From Halopseudomonas phragmitis (GTDB lineage: Bacteria > Pseudomonadota > Gammaproteobacteria > Pseudomonadales > Pseudomonadaceae): 64,000 bases of DNA. Both the position numbers and the translations under genes were made by a program. The notes beneath the pieces were generated by a model. That model worked only from the letters and a program-made list of their open reading frames with translations, was not told where the DNA came from and did no database searches. The DNA lies in assembly GCF_002056295.1 (NCBI RefSeq), contig NZ_CP020100.1, forward strand, positions 3,619,501 to 3,683,500, read 5' to 3'. Position 1 is the first letter of the stretch. Each line of letters begins with the position of its first letter. Shown one piece after another: positions 1 through 9,568 of this stretch.

Positions 1-17
1 TTCTTGTAATGATTCAT
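1..17 (-). CDS. Start of a divergent gene, probably cytochrome c550 (partial)
   Basis: Only the first five codons (MNHYK) lie in the window, running off the left edge. An ATG on the minus strand is preceded by a good Shine-Dalgarno, GAGGTG, about six bases upstream. In P. aeruginosa the gene divergent from exaA is exaB, the cytochrome c550 that takes electrons from the quinoprotein dehydrogenase, so exaB/pedF is the natural guess. The product cannot be read from the visible bases; the identity rests on synteny only. Confidence 0.4.
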
Positions 18-100
18 ACTGCTCACCTCGCGGCCGTGTGGTTCACGGAATTTTTTCAAGTGTCGTGACCATGGTAGGAAGCCCCGGGTAGTAGCCCAAT

Positions 101-134
101 CCTGCTTTGGTGGTCGGGGTTTAGTTCCTTGGTA
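101..134. promoter_or_regulatory. Paired operator-like motifs upstream of exaA
   Basis: Two copies of the window's recurring motif, TGCT-TT-GGTG (105-112 core) and TTCC-TT-GGTA (125-134), lie 22 bp apart in the exaA/divergent-gene intergenic region, about 150-180 bp before the exaA ATG. The same pattern occurs before the PQQ-associated ABC genes, erbR, the porin and pqqF. A LuxR-type response regulator (ErbR or EraR) is the likely binder; that is inference. Confidence 0.5.
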
Positions 135-285
135 GTAGATAAATCAGCCTCCCCCGGTGGTTGGCCGTCCAGTGTTATTTTCCTGCGTAGACCGGGTGTT
201 TTTCCGTTTCTTGATTGAGCCGCGCTCCCGAAGATGAAGGCGAGGCACAGCATTCGCTGACCGCTCAACCAACAGGAAAGATGCC

Positions 286-2157
286 ATGACAACAAAAAAC
301 CAGCACAACCCGAGGCCTGTCGCCCACGCCGTCAGAAGCCTGATTCTTGCTACCAGCCTGGGCCTGGCCAGCGGCGCCGTTCTGGCCAAGCCGGTGACCT
401 GGGACGACATTGCCAACGATCACCTGACCACCCACGACGTACTGATGTACGGTCTGGGCAACAGCGCCCAACGCTGGAGCCCGCTTAAGCAGGTCAATGC
501 CGACAACGTGTTTCAGCTCACCCCGGCCTGGTCCTTCTCCTTTGGCGATGAAAAACAGCGCGGCCAGGAATCCCAGGCCCTGGTTCATGACGGCGTGATC
601 TACGTTACCGGCTCCTATTCACGCATCTTTGCCATCGACGCCCGGACCGGCAAACGCCTGTGGAGTTACGCCCACCGCCTGCCCGATGACATCCGCCCAT
701 GCTGTGATGTGGTCAACCGCGGCGCCGCCATCTATGGCGACAAGGTGTTCTTCGGCACCCTTGATGCCGGCATCGTAGCCCTGAACAAGGACACCGGCCG
801 GGTAGTCTGGCGCGAGAAATTCGGCGACCATCGCGCCGGTTACACCATGACCGGCGCACCGACCATCGTCAAAGACAAGAAAACCGGCAAGGTCCTGCTG
901 ATCCATGGCAGCTCCGGCGATGAATTCGGTATTGTTGGCAAACTGTTTGCCCGCGATCCGGACACCGGCAAGGAAATCTGGATGCGGCCTTTCGTTGAAG
1001 GCCACATGGGTCGGCTGAACGGCAAGGACAGCACACCGACTGGCGACATTAAAGCACCGAGCTGGCCGGACGACCCCAACTCACCGACCGGCAAGGTCGA
1101 GGCCTGGAGTCACGGTGGCGGCGCGCCCTGGCAGAGCGCCAGTTTCGACCCGGAAACCAACACCATCATCGTCGGCGCCGGCAACCCCGCGCCCTGGAAC
1201 GGCTGGGCCAGAACGTCACCAAACGGCAACCCGGCCGACTACGACAGCCTCTACACTTCGGGTCAGGTCGGTGTTGACCCGACCACCGGTGAAGTGAAGT
1301 GGTTCTATCAGCATACCCCCAACGATGCCTGGGATTTCTCCGGTAACAACGAGCTGGTGCTGTTCGACTACAAGGACGCCAAGGGCAAGACCATCAAGGC
1401 CACCGCCCACGCCGACCGCAACGGGTTCTTCTACGTGGTCGATCGCAGCAACGGCAAACTGGTCAATGCCTTCCCGTTCGTCGACGGCATTACCTGGGCC
1501 AGCCACATCGACCTGGAAAGCGGCCGCCCGGTAGAAGTCGAAGGCCAGCGCCCACCCCGCCTGCTACCCGGACAGGAGCGCAGTGAGGCAGTCGAGGTAT
1601 CTCCGCCGTTCCTGGGTGGCAAAAACTGGAACCCCATGGCTTACAGCCAGGACACCGGTCTGTTCTACGTGCCAGCCAATCACTGGAAAGAGGACTACTG
1701 GACCGAGCAGGTCAGCTACAACAAGGGCTCGGCCTACCTGGGCATGGGCTTCCGGATCAAGCGCCTGTATGACGATCACGTTGGCATCCTGCGGGCAATG
1801 AACCCAACTACCGGCAAGGTCGAATGGGAGCATAAGGAACCGCTGCCACTGTGGGCCGGGGTGCTGGCCACTGCCGGAAACCTGGTCTTCACCGGTACCA
1901 GCGACGGCTATTTCAAGGCCTTCGACGCCCGGACTGGCAATGAGCTGTGGCAATTCCAGACCGGCACCGGAATCATCTCGCCGCCGATCACCTGGGAGAT
2001 GGACGGTGAACAGTATATTGGCGTGACCACCGGTTATGGCGGCGCTGTACCGCTATGGGGTGGCGATATGGCCGAGCTGACCAAACCGGTCGCCCAGGGT
2101 GGCTCGTTCTGGGTCTTCAAGCTGCCGGGCTGGAGCCAGTCCACCGCCAAACGCTGA
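286..2157 (+). CDS. exaA: PQQ-dependent alcohol dehydrogenase, calcium type (ExaA/PedE-like)
   Basis: Periplasmic quinoprotein oxidising primary alcohols to aldehydes and passing electrons to a c-type cytochrome. The 623-residue length is normal for the family. A signal peptide ends near residue 34 (VLA/KP). The eight-bladed propeller shows repeated tryptophan-docking motifs (for example DARTGKRLW, DTGRVVW, DARTGNELW). C139-C140 form the vicinal disulfide over PQQ. The catalytic base is D350 in WDFSGNNE; the residue two positions on is S352, not Asp, which is the calcium-dependent pattern (PedE) rather than the lanthanide pattern (PedH/XoxF). An AGGAAAG ribosome site precedes the ATG. The pentapeptide-repeat gene follows. 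Regulation probably runs through the motif pair upstream and ErbR/EraR. Confidence 0.93.
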   Translation: MTTKNQHNPRPVAHAVRSLILATSLGLASGAVLAKPVTWDDIANDHLTTHDVLMYGLGNSAQRWSPLKQVNADNVFQLTPAWSFSFGDEKQRGQESQALVHDGVIYVTGSYSRIFAIDARTGKRLWSYAHRLPDDIRPCCDVVNRGAAIYGDKVFFGTLDAGIVALNKDTGRVVWREKFGDHRAGYTMTGAPTIVKDKKTGKVLLIHGSSGDEFGIVGKLFARDPDTGKEIWMRPFVEGHMGRLNGKDSTPTGDIKAPSWPDDPNSPTGKVEAWSHGGGAPWQSASFDPETNTIIVGAGNPAPWNGWARTSPNGNPADYDSLYTSGQVGVDPTTGEVKWFYQHTPNDAWDFSGNNELVLFDYKDAKGKTIKATAHADRNGFFYVVDRSNGKLVNAFPFVDGITWASHIDLESGRPVEVEGQRPPRLLPGQERSEAVEVSPPFLGGKNWNPMAYSQDTGLFYVPANHWKEDYWTEQVSYNKGSAYLGMGFRIKRLYDDHVGILRAMNPTTGKVEWEHKEPLPLWAGVLATAGNLVFTGTSDGYFKAFDARTGNELWQFQTGTGIISPPITWEMDGEQYIGVTTGYGGAVPLWGGDMAELTKPVAQGGSFWVFKLPGWSQSTAKR

Positions 2158-2170
2158 CCACCACATGACG

Positions 2171-2188
2171 CGCCCGGCCCGCCGGGCG
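2171..2188 (+). other. GC-rich hairpin between exaA and the pentapeptide gene
   Basis: An eight-base perfect inverted repeat, CGCCCGGC and GCCGGGCG with a CC spacer, sits 14 bases after the exaA stop and 20 before the next ATG. There is no T run, so it looks like an mRNA stabiliser or attenuator that lowers expression of the following gene, not a full terminator. Confidence 0.45.
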
Positions 2189-2207
2189 TCGTCACAGGAG
2201 ACATAGC

Positions 2208-2900
2208 ATGCCAAACCTTAACTACCCACTGATGTTGCTGGCACTGAGCAGCCTGCCGGTCAGCGCCCAGTTTGCCGATATCGATCAGGCTGATGCCGAA
2301 GTCATCAACGGCTGCCTGCTGATGCCCGGTACCCAGTGCGCTGGCAAGGATCTGCGCGGTGCCGATCTGCGCCACCAGGATCTGCGCAAAGCTGATTTCA
2401 CTGGTGCCGATCTGCGTGATGCCGATCTGCGTCACGCCCGGTTCGACCAGGCTCGACTTGACGGTGCCGATTTGCGCGGCGCCAACCTCAACCGCGCCAG
2501 CCTGCAACAGACCGCTATGCGTGGCGTCAACGCCAGCAATGCCAGCTTTGTCGGCGTGCAGGGCTGGAATCTGACCGCCCAGAACGCCCGCTTCAACGAC
2601 GCCGATTTCACCGGCGCCAACCTGGAGTTCGCCCGTTTCAGCTCATCGATCATGCACAAGGTGATCTTCCGCGCGGCCAATCTGGAGATGGCCTGGCTAC
2701 CGAAAACCGATCTGGCCGGCGCCGATCTGCGCGATGCCAATCTGCAAGAGTCGAAAATGAATCACGCCAATCTGGAGAATGCCGACATGACCGGGGCCCG
2801 GCTGCATTATGGCACCTATCTGAACCTGCACATGACCGGCTGCACTGCCTGCCCGTTCGACTGGGAAAAGCAGTTGCCTATGACTCAGTTGGGTAAGTGA
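2208..2900 (+). CDS. Exported pentapeptide-repeat protein
   Basis: 230 residues with an N-terminal signal peptide (cleavage likely after VSA, near residue 20) followed by tandem A(D/N)LxX pentapeptides from about residue 45 to 205, such as GADLRDADLRHARF. Such repeats fold as a right-handed quadrilateral beta helix. Two Cys pairs (CLLMPGTQC near the start, CTAC near the end) may form disulfides that cap the helix in the periplasm. GGAGA precedes the ATG. The position directly after exaA matches a pentapeptide-repeat gene in the P. putida ped cluster. A specific function is not known; a periplasmic accessory role in quinoprotein respiration is inferred from context. Confidence 0.8.
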   Translation: MPNLNYPLMLLALSSLPVSAQFADIDQADAEVINGCLLMPGTQCAGKDLRGADLRHQDLRKADFTGADLRDADLRHARFDQARLDGADLRGANLNRASLQQTAMRGVNASNASFVGVQGWNLTAQNARFNDADFTGANLEFARFSSSIMHKVIFRAANLEMAWLPKTDLAGADLRDANLQESKMNHANLENADMTGARLHYGTYLNLHMTGCTACPFDWEKQLPMTQLGK

Positions 2901-2960
2901 GAGCAGGCCTCGGAATAGCGCTATTCCACAACGCCTCTGGAAACCTCAAACGCCGCTGGC

Positions 2961-3113
2961 GAGAGCAGATGCTCCCGTTTCCCAGGGATGATGACGCGTG
3001 ATCTGGCGGAGTTCTGCGTGGGCTGAACTGCGTTTCCTGGGAGCCTCGAGCATCTGCTCGAGGTCGGCGGTGCAACGAGACCGCGCGGGAGCAGATGCTC
3101 CCGCCTCCCGGGG
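2961..3113. repeat. Three palindromic REP-like elements (GAGCATCTGCTC family)
   Basis: Three palindromes centred on GAGCAGATGCTC or its complement lie at about 2963-2975, 3045-3062 and 3087-3103, with CCCAGGG/CCTGGGAG arms facing each other between the first two. They fill the gap between the convergent pentapeptide and eraR genes. The same architecture recurs at 53027-53119. This is typical of extragenic palindromes at 3' ends, where they can also limit transcription read-through. Confidence 0.7.
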
Positions 3114-3134
3114 GTGTTCCCCGACCAACAGCAA

Positions 3135-3779
3135 CTACCCCGCCGCCTGCACCCGAATCACTCCGGCATCGATAGCCAGGTGCACCAGTTCGGTCAGTGA
3201 GCTGACCGCCAGTTTCTGCTTCAGCACGGTGAGATTGTTCGACACTGTCTTGCCGCTGATGCACAGCCGTTCGGCGATCTGCTTGGGCGGCATGCCCTTG
3301 GCCAGCATGACGAAAATCTCGAACTCACGCTGGGTCATCTCCCGCAAGCGTGGGTCGAGCTGGTCATCACTGCCGGCACAAGCCAGCTGGGTAGCCAGCT
3401 CCTGTTCGATATAACGCTGCCCGCCCAGACAGCGGCGTACCGCCTCCAGCAGCACTTGCGGCGCCGCACTCTTGGTAATGAACCCCAGGGCGCCGGTCGC
3501 CAGCGCCTGACGCACCAGCGGCAACTCGTCATGCATGCTGAAGAACAGAATACGCAGCGACGGCCAGCGTTGCAGCAACCGGCGGGCGGTTTCAATGCCG
3601 CTGATGCCCGGCAGGCCAACATCCAGAATCACCAGATCCGGCACTTGCCGCTGGGCTGCCGTCAGCGCGTCCTCGCCACTGGTTGCTTCCTCGATCTGCG
3701 CCTGGCCCAGCATCATCGCCAACAGGCTGCTGTAACCCTGGCGCACAATGGCATGATCATCAACCAACAGAATGTTCAT
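3135..3779 (-). CDS. eraR: NarL/LuxR-type response regulator (EraR-like)
   Basis: 214 residues: receiver domain (about 1-120) with acidic pocket D7-D8, phosphoacceptor D53 in DLVILDVGLPG and a K in TKSAAP, then a LuxR-type helix-turn-helix (about 145-205, with LCISGKTVSNNLTVLKQKL). It is the cognate regulator of the kinase encoded just upstream; the kinase stop and this ATG overlap by one base (TGATG), so the two are translationally coupled. Name and role follow the P. aeruginosa ethanol-oxidation regulators EraS/EraR, judged by family and position next to exaA. It may bind the TAC-TT-GGTA sites in this region. Confidence 0.82.
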   Translation of the reverse strand: MNILLVDDHAIVRQGYSSLLAMMLGQAQIEEATSGEDALTAAQRQVPDLVILDVGLPGISGIETARRLLQRWPSLRILFFSMHDELPLVRQALATGALGFITKSAAPQVLLEAVRRCLGGQRYIEQELATQLACAGSDDQLDPRLREMTQREFEIFVMLAKGMPPKQIAERLCISGKTVSNNLTVLKQKLAVSSLTELVHLAIDAGVIRVQAAG

Positions 3780-5050
3780 CAGAGTACTCCCTTGAGAGGA
3801 ATATTCAGGTTGAGCAACAGGCCCTCTCCAGGCCGGGTAATGATCCGCAGCAGACTATTCAGGCAACGGGCACGCTCCTGCATCGAACGCAACCCCAATC
3901 CCGACTCTGGTTCAGCCGACAGCCCGCAGCCATTGTCCTGCACGCTGACCACCAGACTGTCGCCCCGGCGCTGCAAGCGTACCCAGACCTGATCAGCCTG
4001 AGCATGCCGGGCAACATTGTTGAGCGCTTCCTGCAACAGCCGGTACAGATGGGTTCGGGCCTGCGGTTGCAGTTCCGGCAGATCCTCATCCAGTTCCAGA
4101 TGGCAGTCGATGACCTGCTGATGCTGCCACTGCTCGGTCAGCTGACGCAGCGCCTGTTCCAACCCCAACCGCTCCAGCACCACCGGATGCAGCTCGCGTA
4201 CCAGTCGGCGAAAACCCTGTTGCAGGCCGTCACAGGCCTGCAACAGGCGTCCAGCGTGATCGCGCACATGCTCAGGGCGATCTGCGGCCTCGCGCAACAT
4301 GAAGGCTTGGGCACGGATACCGGTCAGGTACTGGCCCAAGTCGTCGTGCAGGGTATGCGCCAGTTCGGTACGCTCGCGTTCCTGCAGATTCATCAGCGCA
4401 TGGGTCAGTTGCCGGTTGCTGGCCTCGGCCCGCTGCAAGGCGGCAGCCATGCCGTTGAAACGCTCGGCCAGATGGTTGAGCTCGGGCTGCTGGCTGGGCA
4501 TCAGCCGGGCATCCAGATCACCGGTACGGATCTGCTGCAAGCCGCTGAGCAGTTCGTTGTAGGCCCGCAGCCCACGGCGCAGACCAAGCTGGATTACCAG
4601 CAGCGACAGAACAAAGGCAATGGCAAACACTACCAGCAACTGAATGACCGACTCCCAGGCCTCCTCCAGCTCGTCATGCGGGTCCGGGCTGATCATCCAT
4701 TGCTGACTATCGGGAAAGGTCACGTATACGGGCGGGAAACCACGTTCGATCGCGGGCCGCATCCAGTGCAACAGCCAGTCGGGAAACTCGTCACTGCTGG
4801 TCAGCACCAGTGGCTGGTCTGGACGGGAAATACGCACGTGGCGAATATTCTCGAACGGTTCCAGGGTACTCAGGTCGGCACTGCGTGACAGCCCGTCGAA
4901 CAGATGCAGGGCCAGGGCCCGGCCGCTCTCCAGTTCGCGCACCACATCCTTTTCGGCCTGACGCAGCAGTACCAGCAGGGTTACTGCCAGCACCAGCGCG
5001 AAAGCCGCGCAAACCCACAATTGCAGGCGCGCGGCGGTCGACAGACGCAT
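3779..5050 (-). CDS. eraS: Membrane sensor histidine kinase (EraS-like)
   Basis: 423 residues. One membrane segment near 9-31, a periplasmic loop to about 130, a second membrane segment near 134-156, a HAMP linker (about 157-210), a HisKA_3 dimerisation domain with phospho-His H235 in LAHTLHDDLGQ, and a HATPase domain ending in DNGCGL and GLGLRSMQERA. This is the NarX/UhpB kinase class that pairs with LuxR-type regulators, fitting eraR downstream. It starts one base after the stop of the cupredoxin-like gene, so the order is cupredoxin, kinase, regulator in one operon. The signal is unknown; the loop could sense an alcohol oxidation product or a partner protein. Confidence 0.83.
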   Translation of the reverse strand: MRLSTAARLQLWVCAAFALVLAVTLLVLLRQAEKDVVRELESGRALALHLFDGLSRSADLSTLEPFENIRHVRISRPDQPLVLTSSDEFPDWLLHWMRPAIERGFPPVYVTFPDSQQWMISPDPHDELEEAWESVIQLLVVFAIAFVLSLLVIQLGLRRGLRAYNELLSGLQQIRTGDLDARLMPSQQPELNHLAERFNGMAAALQRAEASNRQLTHALMNLQERERTELAHTLHDDLGQYLTGIRAQAFMLREAADRPEHVRDHAGRLLQACDGLQQGFRRLVRELHPVVLERLGLEQALRQLTEQWQHQQVIDCHLELDEDLPELQPQARTHLYRLLQEALNNVARHAQADQVWVRLQRRGDSLVVSVQDNGCGLSAEPESGLGLRSMQERARCLNSLLRIITRPGEGLLLNLNIPLKGVL

Positions 5051-5051
5051 C

Positions 5052-5489
5052 TCACTTGACCACGAAGTGGCCAGTCATCCCGCGACTTTCCAGACCCTTG
5101 AGATAGAACTCATAGCGCCCAGGTACCAACGGGGTGAAAAAGATTTCCGCCTGTCCGGGCTTTTCGAACTCCAGCTCGTGCAGGTAGGCGGTCTTGATCT
5201 CGACATCTCCGGCCTCAACCTTGCGCAGGTGCGTGACCTTGAAGAAATCCGGCGCCTGGAAGGCGTATTCCTTCTGCCCGGACGAGATGATCTTGAGCCG
5301 ATAGGCCTGACCGGTTTCGACCTCATATTCCTTGTGCGTCATGGCGAAGTCACTTTCTTCGTTACCCAGCACCAGATCAGGCAATGTGACCGGGCGGCGA
5401 GTCAGATCACCGGCAGCCAGGGCGCTGTTGGCCAACAGCAAGCTGGCACTCAGAATCGCGGCAGACAGGAATATTGGGGTGTTTTTCAT
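5052..5489 (-). CDS. Exported cupredoxin-fold protein lacking copper ligands
   Basis: About 145 residues from the ATG at MKNTPIF; in-frame ATGs further upstream would add a non-signal extension, so the shorter start is preferred. A clear signal peptide (residues 1-26, cleaved near ALA/AG) precedes a beta-rich domain resembling Cupredoxin_1. The C-terminal part reads PGRYEFYLKGLESRGMTGHFVV: the Cys and His expected in the type-1 copper loop are replaced, so copper binding is doubtful. It is first in an operon with the EraSR pair (one base between its stop and the kinase ATG), which suggests a periplasmic sensory or accessory partner of the kinase. Divergent from the ABC binding protein gene. 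Confidence 0.65.
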   Translation of the reverse strand: MKNTPIFLSAAILSASLLLANSALAAGDLTRRPVTLPDLVLGNEESDFAMTHKEYEVETGQAYRLKIISSGQKEYAFQAPDFFKVTHLRKVEAGDVEIKTAYLHELEFEKPGQAEIFFTPLVPGRYEFYLKGLESRGMTGHFVVK

Positions 5490-5553
5490 GGTTATGGCCC
5501 TTGTTCTCATGTTGTCGAGGTTCATGCTCGGACATAGGACAAGTCACCGAAAT

Positions 5554-5581
5554 AGTACCTTGGTACTGGCGCGTTGGTACT
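5554..5581. promoter_or_regulatory. Best copy of the shared operator motif plus a half site
   Basis: AGTACC-TT-GGTACT (5554-5567) has perfect six-base arms around a two-base spacer; a second half site, GCG-TT-GGTAC, follows 14 bp on. It lies in the divergent intergenic region between the cupredoxin-eraSR operon and the ABC binding-protein operon and could control both. Assignment to ErbR or EraR is inference. Confidence 0.6.
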
Positions 5582-5644
5582 TTCTTCATATTTACCCCCG
5601 ACTTGCGCAGCACCATGCTGGAGCCATCACAAGAAGGAGGCTCT

Positions 5645-6829
5645 ATGCGCACATTCGCCCTGCATACTCTGATCGGCCTGCTGATGCTGTTCAGCGCCAC
5701 TCTGATCGCCACCCGGGCCCACGCCAGCCTCGAAGTCTCGATTGGCTATGTGGCCTGGACCCCTGATCCCGGCCCGATCATGTCCAATGTGATTCCGGAA
5801 CCTGAAGATGCCGGTCTGCAAGGCGCGCAGCTGGCAATCGTCGATAACAACAGCACCGGGCGCTTTCTCAAGCACAATTATCAGTTGCAGGTGGCCAGCG
5901 CCAGTGAACTGGATGCCACCCTGGACGCCGCCCGTGCCTTGCACGCCGAAGGTGTACGGCTGTTCGTCACCAACCTGCCGGCCGCTCCGTTGCAGCAACT
6001 GGCTGGCGAGTTCAGCGACAGCCTGCTGTTCAATGCCGGTAGCTACGATGATGGCCTGCGCAGCCAGAGCTGCCTGCCCAACGTGCTGCACACCCTGCCC
6101 AGCCGGGCGATGCTGACCGATGCCCTGGCCCAGTTTCTGGCGGTACGCAAGCAAACCCGCTGGCTGCTGATCAGCGGCAGTACCGAAGACGACCTGGCCT
6201 ATGCCGAGGCGGTCAAGCGCAGCGCCAAGCGTTTCGGCCACCGGATCGTCGCCGAGAAACAATGGAGTTTCGATACCGACCTGCGCCGCGCCGCCCAGGC
6301 CGAAGTACCGCTGTTCACCCAGACCCGCGAATACGACGTGGTGATCGTCGCCGACGAACGTGGCGATTTTGGTGAATACATCCCCTACAACACCTGGTAC
6401 CCGCGCCCGGTAGCCGGCACCCAGGGCCTGACTCCGGTTGGCTGGCACAAGACCGTGGAAACCTACGGCGCCGCGCAATTGCAGAAGCGCTTCGAGGATC
6501 AGGCCGGACGCTGGATGAACAGCCTCGACTTCGCCGCCTGGCTCGGGGTGCGCAGCATCGGCGCCGCCGTGACCACCCTGAAGCATGCCGACGTTGACGA
6601 GATTCGTGCCCTGAGCCTGTCCGACCGCTTGCCACTGGACGGATTCAAGGGCCGGCGCCTGAGCTACCGCACCTGGAACGGCCAGTTGCGTCAGCCGATC
6701 CCGGTGGTCCATCCGCGTGCGCTGGTGACCAACTCGCCCCAGGAAGGTTACCTGCACCCGGTGACCGACCTGGACACTCTGGGCTTCGATCAACCGGAAA
6801 GCCAGTGCGATCTGCTGGCGGGCCGTTGA
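5645..6829 (+). CDS. ABC-type substrate-binding protein of the PQQ-alcohol oxidation system
   Basis: 394 residues starting at ATG 5645 behind AAGGAGG. A signal peptide ends near residue 29 (RAHA/SLE). The body is a periplasmic-binding-protein fold of the branched-chain amino acid type, matching the family found beside PQQ-dependent alcohol dehydrogenases. It heads a run with the beta-propeller, ATPase and permease genes. The paired membrane components are of the exporter (ABC-2) type, so this protein may act as a periplasmic sensor or partner, not a classical importer component. The ligand is unknown. An operator motif lies 65-90 bp upstream. Confidence 0.78.
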   Translation: MRTFALHTLIGLLMLFSATLIATRAHASLEVSIGYVAWTPDPGPIMSNVIPEPEDAGLQGAQLAIVDNNSTGRFLKHNYQLQVASASELDATLDAARALHAEGVRLFVTNLPAAPLQQLAGEFSDSLLFNAGSYDDGLRSQSCLPNVLHTLPSRAMLTDALAQFLAVRKQTRWLLISGSTEDDLAYAEAVKRSAKRFGHRIVAEKQWSFDTDLRRAAQAEVPLFTQTREYDVVIVADERGDFGEYIPYNTWYPRPVAGTQGLTPVGWHKTVETYGAAQLQKRFEDQAGRWMNSLDFAAWLGVRSIGAAVTTLKHADVDEIRALSLSDRLPLDGFKGRRLSYRTWNGQLRQPIPVVHPRALVTNSPQEGYLHPVTDLDTLGFDQPESQCDLLAGR

Positions 6830-6835
6830 AGGTTA

Positions 6836-6852
6836 CTGGCCGCCGAGGCCAG
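6836..6852 (+). other. Small hairpin between binding-protein and propeller genes
   Basis: CTGGCC and GGCCAG with a five-base loop begin a few bases after the stop codon. There is no T tract. It probably adjusts mRNA stability within the operon. Confidence 0.35.
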
Positions 6853-6891
6853 ACACCTTCAGATAACTACAACGACAACAGGAAAACCAAC

Positions 6892-7871
6892 ATGAAAACC
6901 TCATTTCTCAAAACCGGGTTACTGACCGGCGCTCTGCTGCTCGGCGGCTTCAGCCTCAACGCCCTGGCCGAAACTGCCTATGTCACCAATGAAAAGGACA
7001 ACACCGTCTCGGTGATCGACCTGACCAAGATGGAGGTTGTCGACACCATTGACGTCGGCATGCGCCCACGCGGCGTGCTGCTGTCCAGTGACAACAAGCT
7101 GTTGTACATCTGCGCCAGCGACTCCGACCGGGTCCAGGTGATTGACCTGGAAACCCGCCAGATCATCAAGGAACTGCCCTCCGGCGCCGACCCTGAGCAG
7201 TTCGCCCTGCACCCCAATGACCGCTGGCTGTATATCTCCAATGAGGACGATGCCCTGGTGACCGTGATCGATGTAAAAACCAATGAAGTGCTGGCCCAGA
7301 TCGACGTTGGCGTCGAACCCGAGGGCATGGCGGTCAGCTACGACGGCAAGTGGGCGGTCAATACCAGCGAAACCAGCAACATGCTGCACTGGATCGACAC
7401 CAGCACCAACGAACTGGTCGACAACACCCTGGTCGACCAGCGCCCGCGCCACGTCGAGTTCACCAAGGACAGCAAGACCCTGTGGGCCTCGGCAGAGATT
7501 GGCGGCACCGTGCATGTGGTCGATGTCGACAGCAAACAGATCCAGCACACCATCAACTTTGCGATCAAGGGCATTCACCCGGATCGGGTTCAGCCGGTCG
7601 GGGTAAAACTCTCCAGTGACGGCAAATATGCCTTCGTCGCCCTGGGGCCGGCCAACCATGTTGCGGTGGTCGACGCCCAAACCTATGAAGTGCTCGACTA
7701 TATCCTGGTCGGCCGGCGGGTCTGGCACATGTCGTTCAATACCGATGAAAGCCTGCTGCTGACCACCAACGGCGTCAGCGGCGATGTCACCGTGATCGAT
7801 GTCGCCAGCCTCAAGCCGGTCAAGAGCATCAAGGTCGGGCGCTATCCCTGGGGCGTGGTGGTGACCCCCTG

Positions 7872-7872
<1 letters not shown>
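6892..7872 (+). CDS. Periplasmic YVTN beta-propeller protein, PQQ catabolism-associated
   Basis: 326 residues from ATG 6892 (AGGAAAA upstream). Signal peptide to about residue 25 (NALA/ET), then seven YVTN-type repeats, for example AYVTNEKDNTVSVIDL and VTVIDVASLKPVKSIKVG. The family is characteristically located beside PQQ-dependent alcohol dehydrogenases and a dedicated ABC system. No catalytic motif is visible; binding of a periplasmic ligand or protein partner is likely. Its stop overlaps the ATPase start by one base (TGATG), indicating coupling. Confidence 0.82.
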
Positions 7873-8599
<727 letters not shown>

Positions 8600-8603
<4 letters not shown>

Positions 8604-9400
8604 ACCTGCGCGCTTATCTGGCCTGCCTGGGCGGCATCCTGCAACGCGAATGGCTGCGTTTCATTCTCCAGCGCTCGCGGTTTCTCAGCGCCCTGGTCCG
8701 GCCGCTGCTATGGCTGCTGGTGTTCGCCGCCGGGTTTCGGGCGGCGCTGGGTGTCTCGATCATTGCCCCCTATGACACCTACATAACCTACGAAACCTAC
8801 ATCCTGCCTGGGCTGTGCTGCATGATTTTGCTGTTCAATGGCATGCAGGGCTCACTGTCGATGGTCTACGACCGTGAAATGGGCAGCATGCGGGTACTGC
8901 TGATGAGCCCGCTGCCCCGGCCGTTTCTGCTGGTCGGCAAACTGCTCGGCACCTCGCTGATCTCGCTGATTCAGGTCTATGCCTTTATCGGCATTGCCTG
9001 GCTGTTCGACATCCAGCCCCCGCTCTTCGGCCTGCTGACCGCCCTGCCCTCGCTACTGCTGGCAGCCTTGCTGCTCAGCGCCCTGGGCCTGCTGCTGTCA
9101 AACGGGATACGTCAGTTGGAGAACTTCGCCGGGGTGATGAACTTCGTGATCTTCCCGATGTTCTTCCTGTCCTCGGCGCTCTACCCGCTGTGGAAAATGC
9201 GCGAAGCCAGCGAATGGCTGTACTGGCTGTGCAGTTTCAACCCCTTCACCCATGCAGTGGAACTGGTGCGCTTCGCCCTTTATGAGCGTTTCAACGCCAT
9301 GGCCCTGATCATCTGCCTGGGCCTGCTGCTGGTGGTCACCAGCCTGGCGGTACTGACCTTTAACCCGCAGCATGCGGCGCTGCGGCGCAAGTCGGAATAG
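8600..9400 (+). CDS. pedC: ABC-2 type permease (PedC-like)
   Basis: 266 residues, six predicted membrane segments, with the ABC-2 core including EMGSMRVLLMSPLPRPFLLVGK and an NPFTHAVELVRFAL tail region. The ATG overlaps the ATPase stop, so the two are co-translated. With the ATPase it would form a four-part exporter; the binding protein and propeller encoded upstream are probable periplasmic partners. The gene ends about 170 bases before erbR. Confidence 0.83.
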
Positions 9401-9440
9401 GCGGCGGGCATGCTTTGCGCTGTGCCCTTAAAGCATTTAC

Positions 9441-9450
9441 TACTTTAGTA
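9441..9450. promoter_or_regulatory. Operator-like motif upstream of erbR
   Basis: TACT-TT-AGTA, within ACTACTTTAGTATC, has perfect four-base arms and lies about 120 bases before the erbR ATG. It matches the motif before exaA and other genes in this region, so erbR may be autoregulated or controlled by EraR. Confidence 0.45.
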
Positions 9451-9568
9451 TCGATTTTTTGTCCCAATGTATCATTTGCAAATCACCATCCCAGGGGTGT
9501 AATACATAAACATACACAAGAAGCAGCGGCCTTCGAGCAAGCTGCCCTAGCCACAGGTTGGAACAGCC

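Noticed and set aside
2961..3113. CRISPR-like repeats
   Set aside because: Palindromes differ in spacing and sequence and there are no uniform spacers or cas genes; they are REP-like elements. No CRISPR array was seen anywhere in the window.
3683..4888. Long open frame on the plus strand across eraS
   Set aside because: It is antisense to a kinase with clear HisKA and ATPase motifs, has low-complexity Gln/His composition and no ribosome site. High-GC shadow frame.
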